From positions 106,931 through 170,930 of the forward strand of contig DAYM01000005.1 in NCBI GenBank assembly GCA_002506905.1: a stretch of DNA of 64,000 nucleotides, in the 5' to 3' direction. Source of the stretch: Methanomassiliicoccaceae archaeon UBA328. Lineage in GTDB: Archaea; Thermoplasmatota; Thermoplasmata; Methanomassiliicoccales; Methanomethylophilaceae. Shown piece after piece: positions 42,248 to 51,069 of the stretch. Numbering within the stretch: position 1 is the stretch's first letter; every line of letters begins with the position of its first letter. Under the pieces are notes generated by a model. That model had not been told where the DNA came from. It searched no databases and saw nothing but the letters and a program-made list of their open reading frames with translations. Made by a program: the position numbers and the translations under genes.

Positions 42248-43486
42248 ATGGAAGACCTGTTAAACAAAGGGAGTCTCAGACTCCATTGGGCGTACGAGCA
42301 TATGCCAGTACTGAAGGAGATCGACAAACGTTTCAGGAAAGAACAGCCGCTGGTCGGTTACAAGATCGGAATGGCCCTGCACACAGAGGCCAAGACCGGT
42401 ATGCTGGCTGTCACACTGGCGAACGCCGGTGCGAAGATATGCCTTGCAAGCTGCAACCCCCTGTCGACCGATGATTCGGTCGTTGTTGCGCTCAGGGAGG
42501 AATACGGTCTCGAGGTCCACGCCAAGAAGGGCGAGACGCAGGAAGAGTATTACACGAACCTGAACAGCGTTCTGAACATCGCACCCGATTTCGTCATCGA
42601 TGACGGTGCGGACCTTATCACCATGGCACACACCAAGCGCAGGGACGTCCTCTCAAATATCAAGGGAGGGAACGAGGAGACCACGACCGGCGTCGTGCGT
42701 CTCAGAGCGATGGCTGCGGACGGAAAGCTCGAATTCCCGATCCTCTCGGTCAACGATGCCAAGATGAAGTACCTGTTCGACAACAGGTACGGAACAGGCC
42801 AGTCCGCATTCGACGGGTGGATGAACGCAACGAACCTCATCGTCGCCGGAAAGACCCTTGTGGTCGCAGGATACGGCTGGTGCGGAAAGGGAGTTGCCAT
42901 GAGGGCACAGGGACTCGGAGCCAATGTCATCGTCTGCGAGGTCGATGCGATCAAGGCCATCGAGGCCAAGATGGACGGATTCAGGGTCATGAGGATGGTC
43001 GACGCGGTAAAAGAAGCGGAGATCATCATAACCGTCACCGGATGCAAGGACATCATCAACGCAGCGCACTTCGCAGTGATGAAGGACGGATGCGTCATGG
43101 GTAATGTCGGGCATTTCGACAACGAGATCAGCAAGAAGGACCTGGAAGCAGCATCTAACAGGTGCATCAGGGTCCGTGATTTCATCGACGAGTACGAGAT
43201 GAAGGACGGGCGCAAGCTCTATCTCATCGCCGAAGGCCGTCTGATGAACCTTGCGGCAGGACAGGGACATCCCGCAGAGATCATGGATACCAGTTTCGCC
43301 ACTCAGGCGCTCGGTATCGAATATGTGATTAATAATTACTCCAAGATGGAGAACAAGGTCTACGATGTACCCATCGAGATGGATTATACCATCGCAAAGA
43401 TCAAACTCGCATCGATGGGTGTGACCATCGACGAGATGTCCGCGGACCAGTACAACTACGTCCACAGCTGGCAGGAAGGAACATAA
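42248..43486 (+). CDS. ahcY: S-adenosylhomocysteine hydrolase family protein
   Basis: The enzyme splits S-adenosylhomocysteine (in some methanogens S-inosylhomocysteine), relieving product inhibition of methyltransferases. The active-site and NAD-binding blocks are present: ALHTEAKTGMLAVTLANAGA, DDGADLITMAH, EETTTGVVRL and VVAGYGWCGKGVA (GxGxxG). The length of 412 residues fits. It lies 11 bases after the phosphopantoate ligase and one base before the glycosyltransferase. The substrate preference cannot be read from sequence. Confidence 0.94.
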   Translation: MEDLLNKGSLRLHWAYEHMPVLKEIDKRFRKEQPLVGYKIGMALHTEAKTGMLAVTLANAGAKICLASCNPLSTDDSVVVALREEYGLEVHAKKGETQEEYYTNLNSVLNIAPDFVIDDGADLITMAHTKRRDVLSNIKGGNEETTTGVVRLRAMAADGKLEFPILSVNDAKMKYLFDNRYGTGQSAFDGWMNATNLIVAGKTLVVAGYGWCGKGVAMRAQGLGANVIVCEVDAIKAIEAKMDGFRVMRMVDAVKEAEIIITVTGCKDIINAAHFAVMKDGCVMGNVGHFDNEISKKDLEAASNRCIRVRDFIDEYEMKDGRKLYLIAEGRLMNLAAGQGHPAEIMDTSFATQALGIEYVINNYSKMENKVYDVPIEMDYTIAKIKLASMGVTIDEMSADQYNYVHSWQEGT

Positions 43487-43487
43487 G

Positions 43488-44621
43488 ATGCGGATAGCAA
43501 TGGTGACGGACAGTTATCTCCCCACCAGGGACGGGGTGGTCACGGCAGTGATAACCCTGAGGAAGGCCCTGGAAGACATGGGACACACTGTCTTCATCAT
43601 TGCACCGGATCCCGGGAAGGAATATCGGGAAGAGGGGGTCATCTACTTCCGCGCTACCAAGTTCAAGAAGTATCCAGACTACTACATTCCCATATTCCCT
43701 TCCAACAAGAGGGAGGTCATCGAATCCCTCAATGTGGATGTGATCCACATTTACGGCGTGACATTCATGGCCCTCAAGGCCCTGATAGTCTCGCACACGA
43801 CGCACATACCGACGGTCATGACGTATGTGACGAACGTCGTCGATGCATTGAGATTTTACTCGCCTCTGCCGCTTCCCCTGCCGATGCAGGAGAAGCTCGC
43901 ATGGATCTATATCCGCAATATCCTGAAAAGACCCAGCTGCATCATCGCACTGACCCCGGAGTCCCTGAAGGAGTTCGATCAGAACGGTATCAGGCCCAAG
44001 CGCACAGAGGTCATTCCCATAGGGATCGACATCAGACATTTCGTCGAAGGCCTGGACGGTTCCGAGATCAGGAAGAGATACGGGCTGGAGAACAACAGGG
44101 TCGTCATCCACGTCGGCAGGGTGTCCTATGAGAAGAACATCCCTCAGGCGGTAGATGCCATGAGGTTCATGCCCGAGGACGTCAGACTGATGATCGTCGG
44201 CAAAGGTCCGGCACTGGAGGACCTGAAGAAGCATGTGCAGGATTCCGGTCTTTCCGATCGCGTGATATTCACAGGTTTCGTATCGGACGAGGAGCTTCCG
44301 CTCCATTATGCCGCATCCGATGTTGTCGTTTCCGCATCAAGGTTCGAGACCCAGGGCCTCACCATAGTCGAAGCAATGGCCTGCGGCATTCCCGCGGCAT
44401 GCGCGGCCGGAAGAGCGTTCCTGGATGTTATCAAGGACGGGTACAACGGATATCTTTTCGGCGAGGCACCGGAAGACTGCGCCGAGGCATTGAAAAAATG
44501 CCTTGATGAGAAAGAGGCGCTGATGCCGGGTATCCGCGCCACGGCAGTGGAATATTCAACCGACACTGTCGGAAAGAAGCTTACCGCCCTCTATGAGAGC
44601 GTCTGTTCTAAAAAAGAGTGA
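43488..44621 (+). CDS. GT4-family glycosyltransferase
   Basis: The 377-residue protein has the GT-B fold: N-terminal MVTDSYLPTRDGVVTAV with a HTVFIIAPD block, and C-terminal nucleotide-sugar domain with VGRVSYEKNIPQAVDA and FETQGLTIVEAMACG. The latter is the Ex7E motif of retaining GT4 enzymes, some of which glycosylate lipids. It lies in the same operon as a lipid synthase downstream, which supports a glycolipid role, though this is inferred. Confidence 0.87.
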   Translation: MRIAMVTDSYLPTRDGVVTAVITLRKALEDMGHTVFIIAPDPGKEYREEGVIYFRATKFKKYPDYYIPIFPSNKREVIESLNVDVIHIYGVTFMALKALIVSHTTHIPTVMTYVTNVVDALRFYSPLPLPLPMQEKLAWIYIRNILKRPSCIIALTPESLKEFDQNGIRPKRTEVIPIGIDIRHFVEGLDGSEIRKRYGLENNRVVIHVGRVSYEKNIPQAVDAMRFMPEDVRLMIVGKGPALEDLKKHVQDSGLSDRVIFTGFVSDEELPLHYAASDVVVSASRFETQGLTIVEAMACGIPAACAAGRAFLDVIKDGYNGYLFGEAPEDCAEALKKCLDEKEALMPGIRATAVEYSTDTVGKKLTALYESVCSKKE

Positions 44622-44657
44622 CCATAATTCTAATACTGTCCGCTCATATTATGGGGT

Positions 44658-45578
44658 ATGTCAGAAGGAAGCGCACCGTTCCTATCGGTCTACGGTCACA
44701 TAACAATGGACCAGATCCTGTCAGTGAAAAGATTCCCGCAGATCAACGAGACTGTGGATGTTGTGGAGAAGAACACGGTACTGGGCGGCACCGGCACGAA
44801 TATCGCCGTGACCGCCGCCAAGCTGGGTGTCCCCACGGCCATCTGTGCATTCGTCGGTCAGGATTTCTCGCCGAACTACGAAGGGTTCATGCGCGGTTCA
44901 GGACTCATCATGGACGATTTCGTCAAGGTCAGTCAGTACGAGACCTCGCAGTGTGTCATTTTGAACAATGCCGAGATGGAACAGAAAGTGGTCTTCTATC
45001 AGGGGCCCCAGGGATGTGCCAGCAAGCTCGGTATGGATCTTCTGGGCTGCGCTTCAAAATCAAAATACGTTCATTTCTGCACCGGAGAGCCCGCTTATTA
45101 CATCTCTCTGATGAAGAAGCTCTCGGGCAAAGGCATCCATATGGCAGTGGATCCCGCACAGGAGGTCTACAAGATGTGGTCGAAGGAATCGCTCTCGGGA
45201 GCATTTGACCAATGCGATGCATTGTTCTGCAACGATTACGAGGCAAAAGTGATCGAGAAATACCTGGGCATCGGCGATGTGCTGTCGATCAATCTTCCGG
45301 TCGTGGTGCGCACGCTGGGCGAGAATGGCAGCATAGCCAAGGTCGACGGCAAACTGTACGAGATCCCGACGATCAAGGCCGGAAAGGTCGCAGACCCCAC
45401 GGGTGCGGGCGATGCGTACAGGGCAGGTTACTATGCCGGTCTGTACCGCGGATACAACCCGGTGGATTCGCTCACGATCGCATCGGCGGTCTCGTCATTC
45501 GTTGTCGAGAAGGTCGGTGCACTGACCAACACCCCCACGTGGGACCAGGTAATGGAACGCGCGGACAAGTATCTCTGA
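44658..45578 (+). CDS. PfkB/ribokinase-family carbohydrate or nucleoside kinase
   Basis: The two PfkB signatures are present: GGTGTNIAVTAAKLG (N-terminal) and DPTGAGDAYRAGYYAG with the catalytic Asp (C-terminal). The phosphate-acceptor could be ribose, fructose 6-phosphate or a nucleoside, and the family sequence alone does not settle it. Length is 306 residues. A TATA-like CATAATTCTAATACTG in the 36-bp gap before it may be a promoter. AK6 starts five bases after its stop. Confidence 0.85.
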   Translation: MSEGSAPFLSVYGHITMDQILSVKRFPQINETVDVVEKNTVLGGTGTNIAVTAAKLGVPTAICAFVGQDFSPNYEGFMRGSGLIMDDFVKVSQYETSQCVILNNAEMEQKVVFYQGPQGCASKLGMDLLGCASKSKYVHFCTGEPAYYISLMKKLSGKGIHMAVDPAQEVYKMWSKESLSGAFDQCDALFCNDYEAKVIEKYLGIGDVLSINLPVVVRTLGENGSIAKVDGKLYEIPTIKAGKVADPTGAGDAYRAGYYAGLYRGYNPVDSLTIASAVSSFVVEKVGALTNTPTWDQVMERADKYL

Positions 45579-45583
45579 TACAT

Positions 45584-46117
45584 ATGCCGCTGATAGCCAT
45601 CACGGGTACCCCGGGAACGGGAAAGACCTCCGTTTCGGAGGAATTGAGGTCCAGAGGATACAAGGTAGTGGATATCAACAGGCATCTGAGGGAGCACGGC
45701 CTTCTCGGAGAGAAGGATGTTCCCAGGGACACCTACGAAGTGGATCTCGACGCCCTCAATGATTCTCTTACGGAGATCAGGGATTCTCCGGACACGGTCT
45801 TCATGGACAGTCACCTGTCCCACTGTCTGGATTGCCATGCGATCATCGTACTGAGATGCGATCCGAAGGTATTGGCGGAAAGGCTGAAGGCCAGAGGTTA
45901 TTCCGAAGCAAAGGTCACCGAGAATGTCCAGGTGGAACTTCTGGATGTGATCCTGTGCGAGGCAACGGACTCGGACATACCGGTGTACGAGATAGACTGC
46001 ACCTCGGGAACGGCCTCGGATACTGCCGATACGATAGTCGGTATTATTAACGGCATGGACAATGACCATTCACCGGGAAAGATCAATTGGACCGGGGAGA
46101 TGGAAGAATGGTTCTAG
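45584..46117 (+). CDS. AK6/Fap7-type NMP kinase
   Basis: The P-loop is ITGTPGTGKTSVSEEL near the N-terminus, and the NMP/lid region includes DSHLSHCL and ARGYSEAKVTENVQ, as in the archaeal adenylate kinase-like family related to Fap7, which helps ribosomal small-subunit maturation. The length of 177 residues fits. It is the only gene in the window seen to end in TAG. If that codon were read through, a second TAG and then TGA would give only about ten extra residues. Its 3' end overlaps the next gene's start region by ten bases. Confidence 0.85.
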   Translation: MPLIAITGTPGTGKTSVSEELRSRGYKVVDINRHLREHGLLGEKDVPRDTYEVDLDALNDSLTEIRDSPDTVFMDSHLSHCLDCHAIIVLRCDPKVLAERLKARGYSEAKVTENVQVELLDVILCEATDSDIPVYEIDCTSGTASDTADTIVGIINGMDNDHSPGKINWTGEMEEWF

Positions 46118-46755
46118 ACTCGAAAAGAAGCGCAGTAGACTTCGCGCTGACGCCTGTCGCAAAGAAGCTCATCAACGTAAATCCGAATATGATCTCGTGG
46201 GCAGGACTCATACTGGCGCTTGTTTCAGGTATCATACTGTATTTCAGCTTTGAATGTCACTGGCTGCTTCTTCTCGGAGCGCTGATGGTCATAGTCTCCG
46301 GTTATTTTGACGCACTTGACGGAAAGGTCGCAAAGCTTGCCGGAAAGGCCTCCAAGAAAGGGGATTATCTCGATCACGTGTTCGACCGTTACGCAGATGT
46401 CTTCATGATCGGCGGAGTCGCCGTCAGTGCATGGTGCAACCCGTATCTCGGAATGCTGGCACTTGTGGGTGTTCTTCTCACCTCATACATGGGGACGCAG
46501 GCACAGGCCATAGGGGCGCCCCGTCTTTATGCGGGACTTCTCGGACGTGCGGACCGCGTGGTCCTCAGCACACTGTTCCCGCTGATCCAATTCGTGGCGA
46601 TCCTTGTCGGATACCCGTACATCGAGATAGGTGACATCTCGATCTCCTGGATGGAGATAATGATCATCTACTTCGCGATCGTCGGAAACGCAACTGCGAT
46701 CCAGAGGGCGATAATAACCTGGAAGAATCTCAACAAGCCCGAACAGGAAGAATGA
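46108..46755 (+). CDS. CDP-alcohol phosphatidyltransferase (archaetidyl lipid synthase)
   Basis: The protein transfers a CDP-linked lipid or archaeol to an alcohol. The family signature is DALDGKVAKLAGKASKKGD followed by YLDHVFDRYAD (D-x2-DG-x2-A-x8-G-x3-D-x3-D). About six membrane helices surround it. The residues fit the archaetidylinositol phosphate synthase group, which is inferred. The start ATG (MVLDSKRSAV) has GGAAG nearby and overlaps the AK6 gene. The frame is open from a TTG 21 bases earlier. The stop is followed immediately by the primase subunit gene on the other strand. Confidence 0.85.
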   Translation: MVLDSKRSAVDFALTPVAKKLINVNPNMISWAGLILALVSGIILYFSFECHWLLLLGALMVIVSGYFDALDGKVAKLAGKASKKGDYLDHVFDRYADVFMIGGVAVSAWCNPYLGMLALVGVLLTSYMGTQAQAIGAPRLYAGLLGRADRVVLSTLFPLIQFVAILVGYPYIEIGDISISWMEIMIIYFAIVGNATAIQRAIITWKNLNKPEQEE

Positions 46756-47796
46756 TCATTCCTTGGTCTCCGGCCTTCTGGTGTAGTTCCCGGATTTGAT
46801 CCTGTAGTACGTCAGAGGATGGTTCACGGTCTCGCGTGCACAGAGCTCATCCGGTTGGAAACAGATACCGTTGGTCTTCATCGTGGAGCATTCCGGCGGG
46901 GTGTATCCGTCTGTTCCGGACAGTTCTCCAGTGATATGTTTGATCTGATAGCTTGACTTCGATTCATCGAAATCGGGGGATTGGGAGAACAGGGCTATGA
47001 TGCCGTCATAATCGACCCCCAACGCATGCAGGAACGTCACCAATGCGAATCTGGCACTGTGCGGTAGGTTCATTCCGTTCTGTGCATTTGCCAGGATCGT
47101 CCTGATGCACGGTGGCAGGCAGGCAGGGTCCATCCCCTTGCCGCCGGTCGGGCTCAGTCTGTTCTTCGTCTCGGCCAAAAGCATGCTCGCGGTGTCGGCA
47201 TCCTTCTGAAGGGGCCTCTTGAATTCCTCCGGTATGTTGAGCGGAAGTTCCGATTCTATCCTTTCCTGAAGGGCGGTCTGAAGCAGACGGCTGAGCTTCT
47301 CTTTTTCCAAACGGACGTATCCGTTCTTGACATCGCTGTTGATAAGTTTCCATTCCACCGCTTTCAGTACACATGCGTACCTGAGATAATTCGGGAAAGG
47401 TATCGAAACGCGGTCATCAGTCTCGGCCGTCGCTCTGACGTCGAGTTCCTGTGAGATCGTCAGGACGAATTGGGGGCTCCCCTTCAGAAGTTCGTACATC
47501 TTGGTCCCTTCGGCCAGTGCGTATCTCTTCGTCAGGAATCTGTCATCGATCATCGAAACGATCATTCTGGCATACGGATAGCTGAGGGCCTCCATGAGCT
47601 TGTCGTATTCGCTTCTCAGGGGGACCTCCGACACGATATGGCTGTCGATCGCGTCAAGTACCCTTTGCAGCCCTCTCTTTCTGGCAACGGCATATCCCTC
47701 GGAGGTCAGCAATGACTCTATGTCCACATTGTTCTGGTCCGCAAATTCAGATGCAGACCTGAGGAACGGAAATCTTGCCGCGAGGGTCGTGTCCAT
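46756..47796 (-). CDS. priL: DNA primase large subunit PriL
   Basis: PriL works with the catalytic subunit PriS to make primers. The C-terminal iron-sulfur domain has four Cys: one in LPPCIRTIL, then YTPPECSTMKT, NGICFQPDEL and ELCARETVN. This is the Fe-S cluster pattern of archaeal/eukaryotic PriL. The N-terminal domain (about 1-210) is helical. The length of 346 residues is typical. PriS is not in the window. It is convergent with the lipid synthase gene and transcribed after the radical SAM gene. Confidence 0.88.
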   Translation of the reverse strand: MDTTLAARFPFLRSASEFADQNNVDIESLLTSEGYAVARKRGLQRVLDAIDSHIVSEVPLRSEYDKLMEALSYPYARMIVSMIDDRFLTKRYALAEGTKMYELLKGSPQFVLTISQELDVRATAETDDRVSIPFPNYLRYACVLKAVEWKLINSDVKNGYVRLEKEKLSRLLQTALQERIESELPLNIPEEFKRPLQKDADTASMLLAETKNRLSPTGGKGMDPACLPPCIRTILANAQNGMNLPHSARFALVTFLHALGVDYDGIIALFSQSPDFDESKSSYQIKHITGELSGTDGYTPPECSTMKTNGICFQPDELCARETVNHPLTYYRIKSGNYTRRPETKE

Positions 47797-47833
47797 GCTC
47801 CTTGCATGGATGTTGCGATAATTAACTTATTGT

Positions 47834-49441
47834 TCATTCGAAGACGATCAGATCTTTCAGGCCTTCGATGACGTTGCGGTCTTCGAAAACGGCATCCAAT
47901 TCGGACAGATCCTTGAACGGTCTTTTCATGACTATGTTCGCCGCTCTCTTCTTTCCGATCCCGGGGAGTGCTTCCACAGCCCTCATGGGCATGGTGTTGA
48001 TGTTGAACGGGAATGTGATCCCGGTGACCGAACGATATCCCCAATCGGTGATCAGGATGTCATATGAGGTCTCCGTATCAAGACGGTATGGAACGCCGAC
48101 AAGAAGGGGATACGAGCCGATCTGACGTCCGAATGTGGTGTTCCCGTCATGCAGTTCCATATAGACATCCTTCATCACGGTCCCTTTGGGCGCCACACGT
48201 TCCAGCATGGTACGGTCTATATCCTCGCGGACGCTTTCCTTGAACTTTCTGAATTTTCTCTGGTCGATGCGGACGTTGAACTCCCTTCTGACGGGAAGGA
48301 CCTGGCGTATGTTTATGCGTCTGACCATCAGCTCCTCGTCCCTGATCCTCTCGAGGATCTCCATATCGGCCCTGTAGGTCGCAGAGGTCTCTCCGTCGAG
48401 GCCGCATATGATGTTCAGTCCGGGCAGGAGTTTGGGAAGACCGTTCTCTCCTCTTTCCCCGCCGATCTCGTTGATCATCCTGACCGCGGTCATCACCTGT
48501 TCCGCATTGCTGTTAAGATTGTTCTCTTTGATGACGATCGGATCGGCAGATTCCATTCCAAGTGCCAGCACATTGCCGGATGTGCAGCATTCGGTCAGTG
48601 TTCTCAATACGGCGGACGACTCGTCCGGATACGTTGCTATGACCGCAGGGTTTGCGTTGTCGACATGGATTATGTCGAAACCCATCTCCTTCAGGCCGGT
48701 GAAAAGTTCCGACACCGTGTCCGGATCGGGCCTCGGTACTTCGCTCTCATCTTTCGAACCGTAGGATACGATACAGGTCTGTCCGCCTATCCTGATGTTC
48801 CTGACGCCGAGGTTCCTGAGCTTCCCGGCCTCTGCCAGGATGTCGGACGGTTCTCTCATCAGCGGCTTGCCCTTCATAGGTTCGATACAGTACGAGCATC
48901 CTCCGCTCTTCCACCTGTGGCATCCCCTGTACGATTCGATCTCGACCATCAGGGGATACGGGAAGTCCTGGTGCTGCCTGACGATGTCTGCTCCCAAAAG
49001 CATCCATCTGTTCCATTCGTCAAGGGTCCTGAGACGTTCTCCGACCTCTTTGCCGATCATTCCGTCATAAAGCGAGGCGGCAAGGTCCCTTTTGATACGG
49101 AAATCGAATTTCTCTGCCACATCCGCAGATGCCGCGGACCCGCCTACAAGTTTCCATCCTTTGAGTTTGGGAATGAGGGCATCCAGTTCCTTTACGGACA
49201 TGGGCATCGAACGAAGATATTTTCCGGGCACGGTGTTCCCCGACAGTACGACGCTGACGTCGGCATCGGGCATGGGCCTGCCTTTGCGGATCATATCCAC
49301 GGAAATGTATTCGACATCTGCGCCCGCATCGATGGCGGCGCCCGCAACGGCCCTGATCATCGGCGATATGTATGGCGGAACGCCCAATGCGGCAGGATCG
49401 TCGATGTATCCGTCGATGACCGCTACCTTGATGTCGCTCAT
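47834..49441 (-). CDS. Radical SAM protein with C-terminal helix-hairpin-helix
   Basis: The iron-sulfur motif is in SYRGCHRWKSGGCSYC (Cys at roughly 173, 181 and 184, a widened CxxxxxxxCxxC). The rest of the barrel follows with GGQTCIVSYG and the NANPAVIATYP strand. The last 65 residues hold a helix-hairpin-helix (LPGIGKKRAANIVMKRPF), which suggests nucleic-acid binding. The family is widespread in archaea and its substrate is unknown. 535 residues. The start has no obvious ribosome binding site. Divergent promoter DNA lies upstream, toward malic enzyme. Confidence 0.8.
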   Translation of the reverse strand: MSDIKVAVIDGYIDDPAALGVPPYISPMIRAVAGAAIDAGADVEYISVDMIRKGRPMPDADVSVVLSGNTVPGKYLRSMPMSVKELDALIPKLKGWKLVGGSAASADVAEKFDFRIKRDLAASLYDGMIGKEVGERLRTLDEWNRWMLLGADIVRQHQDFPYPLMVEIESYRGCHRWKSGGCSYCIEPMKGKPLMREPSDILAEAGKLRNLGVRNIRIGGQTCIVSYGSKDESEVPRPDPDTVSELFTGLKEMGFDIIHVDNANPAVIATYPDESSAVLRTLTECCTSGNVLALGMESADPIVIKENNLNSNAEQVMTAVRMINEIGGERGENGLPKLLPGLNIICGLDGETSATYRADMEILERIRDEELMVRRINIRQVLPVRREFNVRIDQRKFRKFKESVREDIDRTMLERVAPKGTVMKDVYMELHDGNTTFGRQIGSYPLLVGVPYRLDTETSYDILITDWGYRSVTGITFPFNINTMPMRAVEALPGIGKKRAANIVMKRPFKDLSELDAVFEDRNVIEGLKDLIVFE

Positions 49442-49596
49442 GTTTCCCCGTATTACTTGTGTCTTATATATTCGCGGACACGCGGACGCGTCCAGAAGGC
49501 CTGTTCTGCGGACACAGTTAAATATGAATAGCGTTATTTCTCCGATTGCAATCCGCAGACATACTACGAAATTCGTAGTAAACTGGAGAAAAAATC

Positions 49597-50946
49597 ATGG
49601 TTAACGAAAAGGAAATGACGGTTGAACAGCGTCTTGAGCTTGCAAAGAAGCCCGGAAAGGACGCAATGGTCATGCATAAGTATTATGGCGGTAAGATAGA
49701 GACTGTCCCGAAGGCCTGTGTCAGGTCGTTCGACGACTTTGCCATATGGTATTCTCCCGGTGTGGCAGAACCCTGTAAGGACATTGCCAAAAACCCCGAT
49801 ATGGTGTATGAACATACCTGCAAGTGGAACACCGTGGCTGTCGTATCCGACGGTACCCGTGTACTCGGACTCGGAGACATCGGACCCGAGGCCGCCATGC
49901 CTGTCATGGAAGGAAAGGCAATGCTTTTCAAGTATCTCGGAGGCGTGGACTGTGTCCCGATATGCCTTGACACCAAGGACCCCGAGAAGATCATCGAGAC
50001 GGTAAGGCTTATTGCGCCGTCCTTCGGAGGTATCAACCTCGAAGATATTTCCAACCCCAAATGTTTTGACATCCTTGACGAACTCAGAAAGGACTGTAAG
50101 ATCCCCGTATGGCATGATGACCAGCAGGGTACCGCGACTGTAGAGGTCGCCGGAGCCATCAATGCACTCAAGCTCGTCGGAAAGACGATCGAGGACGCGA
50201 ACATCACCGTCATCGGTGCAGGTGCGGCATCCATCGCCATTACCAGACTTCTGCTTGCCACCGGATTCAAGCCCGGAAACATATGCATGTGCGATTCCAA
50301 GGGAATCCTCAACAACGACAGGGCAGACATCGATGAGGCCCACAGGCTCAAGAGAGAGATCTGCCACAAGACCAACGGTGCCGGTAAGACCGGAGGAATG
50401 AAGGAAGCGATGAAGGGAGCGGATATCGTTATCGCGGCATCCAAGCCCGGACCCGGGACCATCAAGCCCGAGTACTGCGACCTCATGGCAGACGACGGTA
50501 TCATCTTTGCAACCGCAAACCCCGTACCCGAGATCTGGCCCTGGGAGGCAAAGGAGCACGGAGTCAAGATCTTCGCGACAGGACGTTCCGACTTCCCCAA
50601 CCAGGTCAACAACTCCATGGGATTCCCTGCGATCTTCCGCGGTGTCCTCGATGTAAGGGCCAAGACGATCACAGACGAGATGTGTATCGCAGCTGCAAGG
50701 GAACTTGCCAAGTGCGCCGAGGACAAGGGACTCACACCCGAGTACATCATCCCCAACATGTCCGAATCAGAGGTATTCCCCAGAGAGGCGGTTGCAGTCG
50801 CTCTCAAGGCACAGGAGCAGGGCGTTGCACGTCTCAAGCTCTCGCGCCAGGAACTGTATGAGAAGGCAGAGTTTATGATCAACAGATCAAGGAACCTCAC
50901 TCAGCAGATGATGAAGGAAGGCCTCATCAAGGAATACAAGGAGTAA
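49597..50946 (+). CDS. NAD(P)-dependent malic enzyme
   Basis: This enzyme interconverts malate and pyruvate with CO2. It has the malic domain (IWYSPGVAEPCKDIAKNP, LGLGDIGPEAAMPVMEGKA, and DDQQGTA) and an NAD-binding domain (TVIGAGAASIAITRLLL). The length of 449 residues is at the short bacterial/archaeal end and it lacks a phosphotransacetylase extension. The ATG is preceded by GGAGAAAAAATC. It stands alone with an AT-rich promoter about 70 bp upstream. Confidence 0.94.
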   Translation: MVNEKEMTVEQRLELAKKPGKDAMVMHKYYGGKIETVPKACVRSFDDFAIWYSPGVAEPCKDIAKNPDMVYEHTCKWNTVAVVSDGTRVLGLGDIGPEAAMPVMEGKAMLFKYLGGVDCVPICLDTKDPEKIIETVRLIAPSFGGINLEDISNPKCFDILDELRKDCKIPVWHDDQQGTATVEVAGAINALKLVGKTIEDANITVIGAGAASIAITRLLLATGFKPGNICMCDSKGILNNDRADIDEAHRLKREICHKTNGAGKTGGMKEAMKGADIVIAASKPGPGTIKPEYCDLMADDGIIFATANPVPEIWPWEAKEHGVKIFATGRSDFPNQVNNSMGFPAIFRGVLDVRAKTITDEMCIAAARELAKCAEDKGLTPEYIIPNMSESEVFPREAVAVALKAQEQGVARLKLSRQELYEKAEFMINRSRNLTQQMMKEGLIKEYKE

Positions 50947-50972
50947 ACGGGATAATTCCCATCTTCAATTTT

Positions 50973-51003
50973 TTCCGGCTTGGGTATTGCGCTCGGGCCG
51001 GAA
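50973..51003 (+). terminator. Inverted repeat after malic enzyme
   Basis: TTCCGGC and GCCGGAA form a seven-bp stem around a 17-base loop, preceded by a T-run (AATTTTTTCC). It lies about 27 bases after the stop. Confidence 0.45.
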
Positions 51004-51069
51004 TACCATACTGTCTTGTGAAGAGGCCGGTGTCGTATTTTTTTAAGTAGTATGATGTGATTTTGGTAT

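Noticed and set aside
45212..45583. Upstream extension of the AK6-type protein
   Set aside because: It lies inside the PfkB gene in another frame and carries no domain; the P-loop begins at the later ATG.
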